A stretch of DNA of 64,000 bases from Coniferiporia sulphurascens (Eukaryota > Basidiomycota > Agaricomycetes > Hymenochaetales > Hymenochaetaceae): NCBI GenBank assembly GCA_002794785.1, contig NBBA01000011.1:124001-188000 (forward strand), in the 5' to 3' direction. Positions 12,458 through 24,460 of this stretch are shown here, one piece after another. The notes beneath the pieces are model-generated. The model was given only the letters and a program-made list of their open reading frames with translations. It was not told where the DNA came from and ran no database searches. How positions within the stretch are numbered: the stretch's first letter is position 1; each line of letters starts with the position of its first letter. Made by a program: the position numbers and the translations under genes.

Positions 12458-14126
12458 TCACTGGTCGAAGGAGAAGTAATTTCCTGAGTGCTTCATTACG
12501 TCAATATCCACATCCGGAGGGATATTATCGAATGAGTACATGTTCGCCTCTGCACTAGCCTTCGGAAATGACCATAGAGAATCGGAATCCGCCATCTCGA
12601 AATCGAGCTCAGTACTATCTGTATCCGGGAAAGAGTACGTGAGGCTGTTCGAGTCTGTGATATGGGGTGTCTGGTACGCCCAACTGAGCTCGGGAGCCGA
12701 CGCCGAGTATCGTAACACACTTGACCCATAGTGGTTCTCTTCGGAAATATCGGGTTGACTTGTCCCAGAGAAGTCGCTGGGCGGACAAGACATCTGACCC
12801 ATCGTTGAATCTCTGGTGGCGGTGAGCGATGCGACCCACGCAGCTTGGCGCGGCGCGTCCTGTCTCGAAATGTGGAATTCTGAAAATGTACTCGTGGGAA
12901 TGTCCAATGGCGAGACTGATGATGAGCAGAAGCCGTATATAAAGATTTGTCGCTGAGGTCCGTGGAACATGATGTCGTAGGCGGATACCCAGCAAGGTAA
13001 AGATCGTCGCCTCTGGCATCGCCCTCGGAAAAGCCTGACGGTAAACGTAGATACCCGGATTGTTTAGATAAGAAGCGGGCATCTCGGGGCGCCGACCCCA
13101 TTTTATCAGGAAACGGGAGGGGTAATGAAACAGGCAGCTCGATGGTACTGTGCCGCCGTCGTAGAGCAGACTTCGCTGGGATGGAATTACGAGAAATGTG
13201 AGGATAAGGAGGATCGCGTCTAGGATGATAGTAATTCAGGACAAGAGAAAGAAGACAAAAATTAGCTTGTAATGGAGCACGCGTCTTATAAATGTTTGCG
13301 TACCCAGTATTAGCCCTTGGTCGTTCTTTGATTGAAGTTGCAAAGCGGCGGTGAGAAGGTGACCCGGATATATATATGAGTCCGGAAGCCCTTGAGTCAA
13401 GGAAGCAATGGATTCTCCTTCCTCTTCGTTTGCAAACTCATCTGCGCGAGATCGTTTGGGTTCTGGCGCATACTCACACATATGTCCCCGCGCGATGCAG
13501 CGCGAACAGGAAGGCCGAGTGCCGCTACACTGTTATCGGAAAGAAGTAACTGATAAGAATCCCATACTATACGGCAAATCACAGATTAGCATCACACGAC
13601 TTACCTTTGCCTTCCGTTCTCGGCACTTCTCGCACGCTTGGCCTGTACGCTGATATTTGAGCGGTGTGGGAGAGCGTAAAAATATGCATTTTCCGTCTGG
13701 TCCGGGGAGTGTGCCATCCCTGTAGCCGAAATAAGAAGAACCCCAAGAAATATCATATGGAACCAAATCCCAGACATCTTCCGCGTCGGACTCATCCTCC
13801 ACAGAAGTGGAGTCCTCGGAAAGATCATTGACAGGAGAGGATGGACCAGGAGAAGGCGTTAGAGGTGGTAAAGCATGAGGACTCGGTGAAATAGGCACTC
13901 CTTTGCAGCCAGCCACGTTTCTGCTTGATTGAGATATGTAAAGACCGGGCAAGGGAATGACGGAACTGCTATGAGGTATGGTATTTCTTTTGGGCGTTGA
14001 AAGTACGAATGAGTCGCTGCTGGCGCTGTTTATGGTGTCCGTGGGAATGGAACAGGTCGCGGAAGGGTTCTCCAGAGAGCGTGAGTGCCTATGACCTGTG
14101 GCTCGACGTTCTGTCTGTACATGCAT
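12458..14126 (-). CDS. Zn(II)2Cys6 fungal transcription factor
   Basis: Exon 1 (14126-13605) encodes a Ser/Pro-rich region with an acidic stretch (SEDSTSVEDESDAEDVW) and ends QACEKCRERKAK. Exon 2 starts at 13529 with CSGTRPSCSRCIARGHMCEY. Together these give the binuclear zinc cluster CxxCx6Cx6CxxCx6C with a basic loop, the DNA-binding module of Gal4-type regulators. Exon 2 ends near 13304 and exon 3 starts near 13175 (KSALRRRHSTIELPVS). The final exon ends NYFSFDQ at 12458 and is rich in D/S/F, a possible activation domain. One junction near 12.9 kb is uncertain because several splice choices keep frame poorly. The zinc cluster lies in the middle of the model, so an upstream exon or a later start is possible. 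Target genes are unknown. Confidence 0.75.
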
Positions 14127-17100
14127 GTCAGTTGGACGCGACGCAGCCTCTGTGTCGATTCGTTGTAAGAAGGGTCGGGTATTATGTTGTGTATTCAGAC
14201 CGGATGGGGAGGAAGACGCTTGGGAGTACGCTGTGTGCTCGAATTGAATGCTTTAAGATTTAGGGAGTATTAATGGACCAGGGCTTACTTATTAATACAG
14301 GAATGTTTATGTTGCCCCAAGTCGGGACCTGTACCTCGTGCGACTGGACATACTCCGACGGTGTTGCTAAACCCAGCATAGTACGCATTGGCACGAGCAG
14401 GCTGAGGACCTAGGAAGAAATAGCATTAACACATCCGAGACTGTCGAACTAGAGCGCAGTTCGACTTACGACAAGGATTACGATGTTGGAGTATCTATGT
14501 CCGTCCAGAGGATGGATGGATGTGAAACACTGCCGAAGACTTCGCTGGGGAAGAGGGGGATGAGTAGTCGCCTGGTGTTAATACTTGCTATTGACCGTCG
14601 AGTACCGGTTCTTATACACAGCTTGGGAACCTAAGTTTGGGGAAGAGGCGGTTCAAAGCCTTCTTCGAAGGCACATAGGGTGGGCGTCCAATCATTGCAA
14701 GCGTTGTTGCTAAACGACATGCGGCTACATCAGAGAATTTCTCTGATATCTGCTGTTGCCGCGAACGGGCGTAACCGACGAGCGTGTCCCTTCGCGACCT
14801 ATTCCTGAACTCCGAGCTTGTTCGGCGTCCGGAATCATAATGCTCGCCTTGGCTGATTGCTTCAATACAGATCATCTTCGAGTGCTCCGTGTGTTGATCC
14901 GACGGGAGAGACGCGCGTTAAAGATCGAGCCATGTGGGAGGGTAATTCTCTCAGGCATTCAATCACAGCTGACCCAGCTTTTCTAAAGCGAAGAGTTAAT
15001 GGCCGCAACAGGATCAACGTTGCTCATCTTTTTGGTGGACTTTGGCAAAATCCGGTATCTCGGTTGGGATCTGAGGGAATATGAGGGAGTGGAGAAGGAC
15101 ATGGGAGAAACCTGCGGGGAAAGAATGCGCGGATGGACAGAAACTAGTTATTACCGCGTCATGTGTTCCTGCTGTGAGGTCTAGTAGGCCCAAATCTTAT
15201 CTCCAATTTGAGGCTTAGCATTGCGACCGAGAGAACAAATTCAATAGTAGCCATCAGTATCCATACCCTCCTCGCCACCAGGGACACATCCCGTACAACC
15301 TGATTCGCGCTTAGATGAATTGAATGGACGGAACACGGCATCGGAGCTCCCTTGTGTTTTTGTATTATTTCCCACAGGAAGATGGCCATCGGGCCCGCTG
15401 TTAGGGAAGTGATGACCCTATTTGGACGCTCAAGCGGCACATCGGGACGTTAATAATGAGAGGTAGTTGCTAGACAGAAAGTTATTTCGGCTGGAATTGA
15501 CTTTGATTGCTGATCATCAAATGCATACAGCGGGATGCCGAGCTTCCACAATTATCGCCCGCATGGCATAATCTGTGATATACTTGATCAGAATACACGC
15601 TTGTTCCGGTAATGTAAAGTAGTCTCTTGGCCTCCAAGGCCATTACATACTCAAAGTCTTGTCTTCGTGTTGCGTAAAGATGCTTTCACAGTCCGAGGAG
15701 AAGAAGAGAATGGGAAATTTCAAGTGTGACGAAGTCGCTCGTGTGAGTGTTTATGAACAGAAGCCTAAAGGCAGTCCGGGATGTCCCGAATGGCAGGCAC
15801 GAAAGCTGGGATTTAAATTCCGTTACTCAAGTATACCGTCGGAGAACCGATAACGCATAACTTTGGATATATGTATGTCCATACCCGGTGCCATGACTAC
15901 AGCGAGTGTCAGCATAGACGATCTATCCAAGTGAAGCCATATTCGGGAAATCTATGAATGGCGAGCAAATTTCATGTACGAAGACGATGTTCTCTTAGCT
16001 TCGGACCGTGGCGATAGGATGCCGGATTGCTGGTTTGCATCGGACATTGGGACTCAACAGTGCTGACCGAAGTTCATCACTATGAAGCGCAGAATACAAG
16101 TCAGCTGCCAAAGAACAAGGTTAAGCACTTCCCATGCGTATCTATCGCGAGAGGGCGATTGGGCGTATTAAACTGTATTCTGTCCTGGGAGACTGACGTA
16201 AACCCGAAGAATAATTGAGCCCAAACGCAGGACGGACAGGTAAAAACCTGCATAGACGATTAGCAATATCGTCATCGTCTAGATCTCCGCAACGCGGAGA
16301 GGGTATCGCTTGAGCCTCGGCGCTGAATTTCCGGCGAAATGCGAAAAAGCGGGATGAAACAGGGCTGTGGGCCGACGCCCGAATGTATGTGTAAACGCAT
16401 CTTCGGATGCTTTCATAAATGTCTTCGATAAGCTCGATTGAGGCCGGATGAATTATACGTAGGAAATCCGAATGCGAAGGTGCAACGTGCAACGGATTCG
16501 CTCGTCATGGCAGACTGCATTAGATGTACATGCTACGACTGCAAAGGACTATTTCCATCGAACTATTTGATTTCCGAATGTCAAGAGTTGGGATAAATTA
16601 CCGGCTCATCTTCAAGCTTTCAACTGGCGTCAAATGCAGACGCTTCTTTAGGCTCCTCTTCAATTCAGGGAACTTCAAAGGCTGGGATGGCGGTCTTTAC
16701 CCGGCGATTTGCTTCCGAACCCAAGGTCGAAAGCTTGACCCCTGAGTGTAGTGGCTGCGTCAGGAAGGGGATCGGCGGAAAGGATCCGGTTGTCAATAAG
16801 TGCTTTGAAACCTGAAATCGTATCCGACAGACTCGGCCCATCTGAGTATCAGAAACGAAATATTGATAATTTTTCAGTGTCCTAGACGCCACAGTGTACG
16901 CGTATCTCGCCGTGATGTGGCCTAGAGACTAGACGTTGCGAGACGCACACCAGTGGCGTCGTGAAATGGAAGCCTCAACTTCCGCCAAGTATCAAGGTGC
17001 AAAAATTAACGCCAGAAGTTACCCCGTGGACAACAGCGAGCCTCGTGTCATAAAAAATCTCGGACAGGGCCTGGTTCTCGATGTCCGGAGATGACTATAT

Positions 17101-18917
17101 CCGCAGGGATTTCGAAGCCCATCGTTCGGACTTCGAAACTTGCAAGGTTCGTAGGATTATTTACGGAGAGATCCCATGTTTGGAGCGTCGTCCCGTAAGG
17201 AACTTTAGAAGTGTACGGCGTGGATAATATGGAGCCCAGCTGATTGAATGACGGGATAGCCGAATTCCGAGCTGGACCATTCTTTTGAAAAAGGGTGAGA
17301 GCATGTTCCAAACTGAATGACATCGCACTTTACGGAGTCTAGTGCCTGGCTACTTGACGCCAAAAAATATGATGAAAGGAGTGCCCCGAAATGGTCCGCC
17401 GAAGACAGTGCACAGAACAAGCATTGGTAAATCCGACCTGGGATCAATAGCCACAATCACCGGAACATTAGATATAGCATTGAGCGGGTGAATCCATATA
17501 CATAGACGTAGATCGCCGCTCTTGCCGGAGGGAATTAATCTTTCGTCTCGTAGAGTTGTACCATAGCACTAGCTAGGATTGTCTATGGCTTTCCGATGAC
17601 GCTCAGGTTGCTGGCAACGTGTACCCCTGAAATAAGAACATGTCAAGGGTGCGATCGGAGGAAGATATTGCGTCGTAACACTGCACTAAGCTCAAGCGAG
17701 AAACGCCCTAGAACAATCATACGAATGTGGATGAATGGAGCGTTTATACGTGTATAGTATAAGAACTTCCCTTCGAACGAGTTTGTATCACCACGCTTGA
17801 TACATTCCGGCGGAAACTTACTTGACGTTGATCGTGACTGGATCCAACCCCTCAGTCGCTATCAGCCATCAAACACGATAAGCTGAGAGCTAGAAAAGGT
17901 AGACGAATTTGCGCAATTGTAGGTGTACTCACAGTAAAATGATAGCTAAATCAATTAAATGAGCGATCAGCGGAGAGTTGATGAATTTCCAAAGGTAGAT
18001 GAGTCATAACAACTTCCGTGCACAATATGAACGAGAGAGGAATTACATACACTATTTCCCAATGCCTTTTAGGGGTGACCGGACTGCCGGGGTACTATTA
18101 CATGATTAGCTTGCATAACGGAAAAATAAGTCACGTTAGATTATGCAAGCGACGCACAAGCTCCACGCGCGCGCGAAGTTCGGTGTAAACGGAGATGAAG
18201 AAGCAAACACAGTATTGAAGCGTCGGCATTGGCAACTGCGGCAGAAGATGTCCATATGACGAATCGGATTGGTAAGTGTGTATTGGCCGACAAGCCCTGT
18301 CTCCACGGACTGCTGCCATTATTGGATAGCTCGGCGAAGACCTGACCTTCCGAATTGATGAGGAATGGAACTGTGGATCGGTTTCCGCATTTGCGCGCGG
18401 GGGATGTTCAAGTGCAAAAAGTTGGAAACGAAACAACTGTGCAGCGAAATCCATAGAAGAGCCGAGGAGTGTCAAAATCCTGAGATGAGGCGAGATTGCA
18501 CCCGAAGAAAGCCAAGAGAATGAAATGGGCGGCCGTCAAGCATTCAAGCATTTTGAAATGTCACCTTGAGAATCCGAAATCACAAGGAGAGGCGAGAAAG
18601 TGGACGCAGGCACGCGAGGGGTGGTAGAGCGAGAGATCGGCCCGAGTAGATTGATCACAAATAGAAAGCTGACGTATATTCTGTGTTGATCCGTCTTTCC
18701 AAATATGCCCGTTACAAGTTGCGAAGTCGTCGTCGCCGAGGCGCCCTTAATCAGCAACGGTAGCAATCCTATTTGCATCTTGAGAAGACAGCGGGGTATC
18801 ATCGAAACCATTCGAACACAGTGGTATGGGTAGCAATACAACGGAAGCGTACACAGCAATGCATGAATGAAAAGGAGCGGGAAACGGAATTCGATGGACG
18901 AAAGGAGGTCGGCGTTA
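14127..18917. other. Long stretch without a supportable gene
   Basis: About 4.8 kb has only short open frames on both strands. Frames at 15.16-15.44 kb (-), 16.14-16.49 kb (-) and 17.05-17.46 kb (-) were read for TM, F-box/LRR and enzyme motifs without convincing matches. No terminal repeats, tandem arrays or tRNA-like sequence were noticed. It may hold decayed genes or regulatory DNA. Confidence 0.4.
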
Positions 18918-19551
18918 TCATGATGTAGGGTCGTGGAGTACTGCGAGGAGATAATGTTCGTCTGACGAGCAATGAGATGGCCAATTATTAGAAGGGAAGA
19001 TAGATTGATGCGGGGAGCGAGAATCACACCTGGGGAAATCATCAACTCGTGCCTCCTCGTCCTTATTCGCATGAAGCGTACTTCGTCCTTATTCGCCCCG
19101 TTTGTTAGGGTCATCATAGCCAGGGAAATGATCTTATTCCAACACTCACGGAGTCTGCTCCATCTGCTCCGACATCGTCCAGGCCGCCCCGCACGGCGTC
19201 AACGATCTTACCGACTGCACCGGCATACCGCCGCCCCTGATCTCCTTCAAACACAACGCCAGAATGCCGAATGATCCTGACCGGGGTCGTGCGTGACAAA
19301 AGGAGGTAACCAAGTACGGTACGATGCGACGTCAGCATAGCCAATGTCTGTTCAAGCTCGGGGGGAGTAACGAGCGTCGTCGAGGATGAGCCACTGACGC
19401 CTGCGGGTGCAGGTGCAGATGCAATGTTCTGCGACACAGGTGATGATACCGGGAACGAACTGGATGTCGATGGCAACATCTGCGATGTTTCCGCCTTCGT
19501 ATCCATTAGCCTTGCGCCATTTCCCGGAGCGCAGTAGTTCGAACGTACCAT
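18918..19551 (-). CDS. Dynein light chain, Roadblock/LC7 family
   Basis: Three exons (19551-19150, 19087-19030, 18961-18918) join in frame to 167 residues. The Roadblock/LC7 domain starts near residue 65: PELEQTLAMLTSHRTVLG, then YAGAVGKIVDAVRGGL, RFMRIRTRRHELMISP, and DEHYLLAVLHDP at the C-terminus, closely following the family consensus (…FLRIRSKKHEIMVAPD…YLLIVIQ). The protein binds dynein intermediate chain as a dimer and supports minus-end-directed microtubule transport. The family is usually about 100 residues; here a Ser/Ala/Pro-rich N-terminal extension precedes it. The start could instead be a later in-frame Met (near 19491 or 19464). Confidence 0.88.
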
Positions 19552-19972
19552 TCTGTCGTGTTGAGTGTTTCCTACGACCTCGAGGAGACCTTTGGGCCTT
19601 GCCCTCTTTGCGCCACCTACGCGAGATCTTTAGGAACGTTATGTCACGGCGTGACGAGATTATGTAATACGCATCCACATTCAACTGCAGGACTACATGT
19701 AGTAAGTCCGGTCTGAAGCATACATTCAGAGTCCAGACTGAAGAACGTATTTCGCACACAAGGTGAGACCAGATCCATATGCAATGTACAAAGACCTCGT
19801 TTTAATAATTACACAGGTTCACTTCGTCACTTTCTTCCATACATAAAAAATTCATTTTGCCATACAATTGTCAGATGCGTGTTTTCTCGAGGGTCGGTCC
19901 GTGGCGTTTGGAAATAGATTAATTGCAACTCATTCATTGTATTCCATCAGGTACATCAGCGCCCATAAACCC

Positions 19973-21484
19973 TCAGGACTGCGGAAATACACCCAGCGAG
20001 TCCCCAACCTGCCAGCGGTCCATTCAGCATGGGGGACAATGAATTGAATCAAGAGAGAAGCTCACCTTGACATAGGTCTCGAGCGACCTGTCCGAGTTCG
20101 CGCGAAGGTCTTCATCAAATTGGACGATACCCGCGGGGAACACCACAATAACAGTGCTCCCACCGTACGCAAACCAGCCAAGCTCTTCGCCGCGTTGCAC
20201 CCGCTCGCCAGCTTTCTTGCTCCATCCGATACTGCCGACGAGCAGCGCGCCTATAGCGACAAATGCGATTATCTGTCCAGTCACCTCCTCGCGGATGTAC
20301 AGGATAGCGCGTTTATTGGCAGTGAAGACGTCGAAATTGTCCTCGTTGACTGCCTGTGGGTTGACGGTGTAATAGGTGCCCGGCACTTCGACAGGCCCAT
20401 GCAAGAGTGTGCCGCTGATAGGGGAATGGAAGCGGTGGTAATCTGCAGGCGCAAGCCGGAAGATCGCAAGCGAGGCGTCCGCAGAAGGAACTGTGTAGGG
20501 TGCCGGAGATGGCTCAGGCGCAGTGGTCTTATGGTGCGTATGCGATGTTGACGGCCCGTGCAACAGTGCGTCAAGAGTGAACTCATCGCCTTTGATCCTG
20601 ATGCACGAGTTGGTGAAAATGAGCGAGAAACGGGAAAAGGACAGCACACCAGAATTTCTGAGCCTCGTCGACGGTCTGATAAACCGTCAGACGGCAGTCT
20701 GCAGCTGAGCTGATTCCGTTTGGTTCTGGGTTCCGAATCGGCCGTGCATCCGGCTTGAGCTTCCTGAAGACGGAAATGTAAGTATAAAATCGGAAATAAT
20801 AACTGGGATTTATAACACTTACCGGAAAAAGAACTCGTTAAATGTGCGATATTTCGAGACGTCAGTCTCGAGCAGCTCAGAAGTGTCTATCTTGTATGTT
20901 TGAATAAAAGAAGGGATCGAATGCGCGCTCTTAGTGGAGTCATATATTTCTCCTTGCTGAATCGGAGTTAGTGTGCTGATCTTTTGGTACTTTTATCCCA
21001 AGCGGAGTTACCTTGACTGATTGTTCATGTAGAAGTCCTTCAAGCTTCCCGCCTTCGAGTACCTTCACCTGCTCCTTGCCATGGAACAAAAGATGCATTC
21101 CGATCCTGGAGAACCAATTAGTTCAATGGCAAAATGCGCGAGTCCGGGCTTACCTCGCATATATGGGCATGCTCTCGAATATCGTTACACTGCCAGGCGG
21201 CTTGGTGGGGTCTCGGAGGGCGACCTCGTTGCCAACATGGTACTTTACGGTGAGGTGCTCGATGCCGGGCACAAGATGCTCGAGCCAGGCATGACGCTTC
21301 GGGCCATGCGCTGCTGTGTGATCGCCATGGTCATGGATGCTGTTCGTAACGTCCGCGCCTCCAGAGTTCTGGACGGCAGCAGTAAGAGCCTGCGATCCGA
21401 GTTCTCTGTCTATGCGAGGGAGACGTAAGTTGCCAGGATTACCGGAACTACGCCCTATGCACCTGCGTGATGGTCGTCGGACAT
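19973..21484 (-). CDS. PSD: Phosphatidylserine decarboxylase proenzyme
   Basis: Seven exons (21484-21463, 21409-21154, 21105-21012, 20956-20823, 20763-20650, 20597-20066, 20008-19973) give 395 residues. The enzyme makes phosphatidylethanolamine from phosphatidylserine. Landmarks are YRTFNEFFFRKLKPDARPI, then WIKGDEFTLDALL, LAPADYHRFHSPISG, PGTYYTVNPQAV, FVAIGALLVGSI and RGEELGWFAYGGST. The last motif holds the serine (near residue 353) where the proenzyme is expected to cleave itself and form the pyruvoyl group; it reads GGST rather than the textbook LGST. No mitochondrial presequence or N-terminal membrane anchor is obvious, and the start MSDDHHA is very short. The first intron uses acceptor gcatag; other N-termini are possible. 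The overall fit argues against the tryptophan-decarboxylase branch (PsiD) of this superfamily. Confidence 0.92.
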
Positions 21485-21574
21485 CGTTGGTATCTTGCTG
21501 GGTTGAGGGCGGTGGTAGCAGTACTAATAGTAGTGAGACTAGTGCCAGGGGAGAACTAGACGGTAACCTAGCTG

Positions 21575-21582
21575 CTTATATG
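21575..21582 (-). promoter_or_regulatory. TATA-like element upstream of PSD
   Basis: The minus strand reads gcatataagc about 90 bp before the modelled PSD start codon. Assigned from motif and position only. Confidence 0.3.
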
Positions 21583-21821
21583 CACCAGTACCCGTGACAT
21601 CATGATAGCGGATGAGCTTGTCCCAAAATAGGTAACAGTCTATTTTAAGCCAACTTTTGTCTCAAAATAATACACTTCATAATATATTGGTCGACACTCC
21701 GATTCTGAGTCTTTCTGACTGGTCTCGGTACTTATATACGGTCTATTCGTACTCGTTCGTTGATTCTACTGTGCAAAGAGATGCACTTGTTCTTGATGGC
21801 AGCTTGAGGCAGGGTCACTAG

Positions 21822-23553
21822 TTACAGCTCGTCTCTTACCATCGCCGATGCGGGAAAGGTCCTTTCGCCTGGTGGCGCGTCTGTAAGCATCATCGTGAGG
21901 AAGTCGTGAACGATTTCGGCCGCAGCAATACTTGTAATCTCAGCTGGAACGTAAGCCTGTGAGGAGGTCTACTCGTCGAGTAAATCAGCTTCTACACACC
22001 GTGATCGTAGCTAGGAGCGACCTCCACGACGTCCGCGCCGCTGAGGCACGATCAATTTGTTAGTATAGTACGAGAAAGGTGAATACCTAGAAGCTAATCA
22101 AGCTTACACGAAGTTGAGACCGGCGAGTCCCCGGATGATCCGCTTCACTTCACGCGTTGTCCATCCGCCTACTTCGGGCGTCCCGGCTTTAGGCGATGAA
22201 GTCAGAGACCAACACGGTCATTAGGCAAGTCAAAACTCACTCGCGGGAGCAAAACCTGGATCTGCGGGTTTCGGATACATTAGAGAGTTGTTTAAGGACG
22301 AGAATAGAAGCAATAACCGGACCGATTACGTCAATATCTAAGCTGTGAAAGTCGTTTCAGATACTGAGATTCTCGTAAAAAAAGACCATTACCTGAGGTA
22401 GACGGGGGTGTCTCCGACCCTGGCCCGGATACATTTGATGATCTCCGGAATCCCCATGTCATCAATATCTTCAGTGCTAATCACCTGGAAACCGACGGCA
22501 CCGTCGTTTTCGATATCCCCTGGGCCCTTAATTTATAAACAAAATTTGAGATAGCTACAGACATCCGTCGACAGTACAGACGCACAAACATCTTGCATCG
22601 GATGCCCGCATGAACGCAGCGGCTGCTCATGAGTCCCTCCTCTGCAGCAATGTGGAAAAATGTACCGTGGGTAACGCGCGACTGCTCCGTTACCGGGCCG
22701 GTGTGGCTGGGCCATGTGTCCAGATGGGCGTCAAAGTGAATGACAGATATTGGTCCATATACCTTGTGCAGAGCGCGCAGAATAGGGAGCACAATGGTAT
22801 GATCACCACCAAGGCTTTCAGGAGATATCAGAAGACAAAATAAAATAAGATGCGATGAAATCCTCACGAAACGATGCGCGGGCGCGCCTTGTTGTCAATA
22901 GAAAGTGCCTTCGTTTTAGCACTTGCAGAGATGGACGAATTTGAGACGGGACGAGCTAGCAGCGTCGAATACGCAACCTCTATCTGGTCAATAGCCAAAG
23001 CGTTATCAAATGGCGATATTGGGATCTACACAGAAGAAAATGAACGACCATGAAACTTAATGCTGATCCTTTAAGCGTCTTACATCGCCACAGTCGATAA
23101 TATTTGCACCGAGAGTATAAGGATCTACTCCCCATGCCATAGTGTACCCACGGCCCTGTCGAGTCTGTCTGCGCGAGCCCGAGCGAATTCCATAAGGGCC
23201 GAACCTCGCGCCGGGACGGTATGAAACGCCGGTATCGAACGGCATGCCTAGGATGGCAATATCAAATAGAGTAGCCGCCTAATGTGCACCTAGTTATCAA
23301 CCTGAGTCGCATAGAGCGATATGTACGGAGCACGGACCTCTACGTCCTCAAGACAGCGTGCATAAGTGATATGAGAGAAAGAGAGTGGACCGGAGAACGG
23401 CTGGTCAATGAGTTCCCCATATTTTGCAGCCCAAGTCTCGGAGGCCACAAGGTTGTCGTGTGCGAGTTGTGTTTGCTTTTGCTCACCGTCTGTCCCATGA
23501 TGCGCTCTGCTCACTGCAAGAAACAGAAAAAGAGGAGTAAACTGGAGGAACAT
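21822..23553 (-). CDS. Agmatinase-type ureohydrolase with signal peptide
   Basis: The first exon starts [17 protein letters not shown], a good secretion signal, and ends YARCLEDVE. Later exons give [19 protein letters not shown], the metal-binding motif [48 protein letters not shown] and [18 protein letters not shown]. These include all Mn-binding residues of the arginase/agmatinase fold (GGDH, DAHxD, DxD). Members hydrolyse agmatine or related guanidino compounds to an amine and urea. The exon chain joins in frame through about nine short introns to a stop at 21822 (…SAMVRDEL). An in-frame upstream Met at 23652 would add 33 residues and hide the signal, so I prefer 23553. The substrate is inferred from closest motif resemblance; the signal peptide points to extracellular or vacuolar action. 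Confidence 0.88.
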
Positions 23554-24460
23554 AGCAAGATAAGAGGATGCACACCGTCCGCGATAGCGGGACTGAAGTA
23601 TAAGTAGTTGTATTCCCGAATTGTGGCGGCTGTGAGTAGTGGAGGAACTCAAGGAAGCTTGGAGAAGTGACTGAGATTGGGGCGTTTGGTCACAGGCGTG
23701 AGAGGTCTTTATCCGAAGTACCAGAAATCGCGGCAGCTATGGTGTTGGCGAAGAACTTTATTGTTGCGATCTGTCCGGAAGGGAAACATCTGGCCATTGG
23801 TAAATATCTTGTTGCCGGACTTGGGTATCATTATCACCGTGAGCCGTCGCACTAGGTCCTATCATTATGATTCTCCGGTCCCTAGAGTTCCCCATATTGT
23901 TCGGATCCTCAGCGTCGGCCGGATGCATGGTACTAATGTGCCTTTAGAGGTCAACTCGGTGTGAATGATTATCCTCACTTACCCGTAAATCAGTTGCCGT
24001 AATATAATGATGTGTCTCTCCGACAGAAAACCTCACTGGCAGACTCACGCGTCGTGAGCACTTTGCTTGTTTCCCATCACGTGACCGATACAATATATCA
24101 CGTTACCTATGGTCTCTGTCACAAACCGGCCTTTGAGTCACGTCTCGTTAGAATATCACGGCGCCAGTTCACCTACGACTCCTTTACAGTAACGATATTC
24201 AAGCCACACCGTCCAGGAGTCTTACTAGCTCTCTTTTGAACAGTCAACCCCCAGACTCACTAGAGTACTCGCAAGTCCTTCGTGGTAAGGTCGTGAAGTT
24301 GATCGCTATCAAACCCGCACATTGAAAATGTGTAAAAAGACCGGGACCCCAGATCAAACAATAACTTGTTTGCAAAAACTTGCATTTGGACCGTCTTGAC
24401 TTCTCTCATGACTTAGACATTACACGCGTCGATAAAGAGGACAAAGACTCGACCAGGACA
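23554..24460. other. Intergenic between divergent agmatinase and SUZ12-like genes
   Basis: Likely holds both promoters. No exon chain was seen, and the open frames present lack recognisable motifs. Confidence 0.45.

Noticed and set aside
19973..21484. Possible PsiD-like tryptophan decarboxylase
   Set aside because: The same superfamily includes PsiD, but this gene has the FNEFFFRKLKPDARPI, YHRFHSP and GWFAYGGST blocks in the ordinary PSD form.
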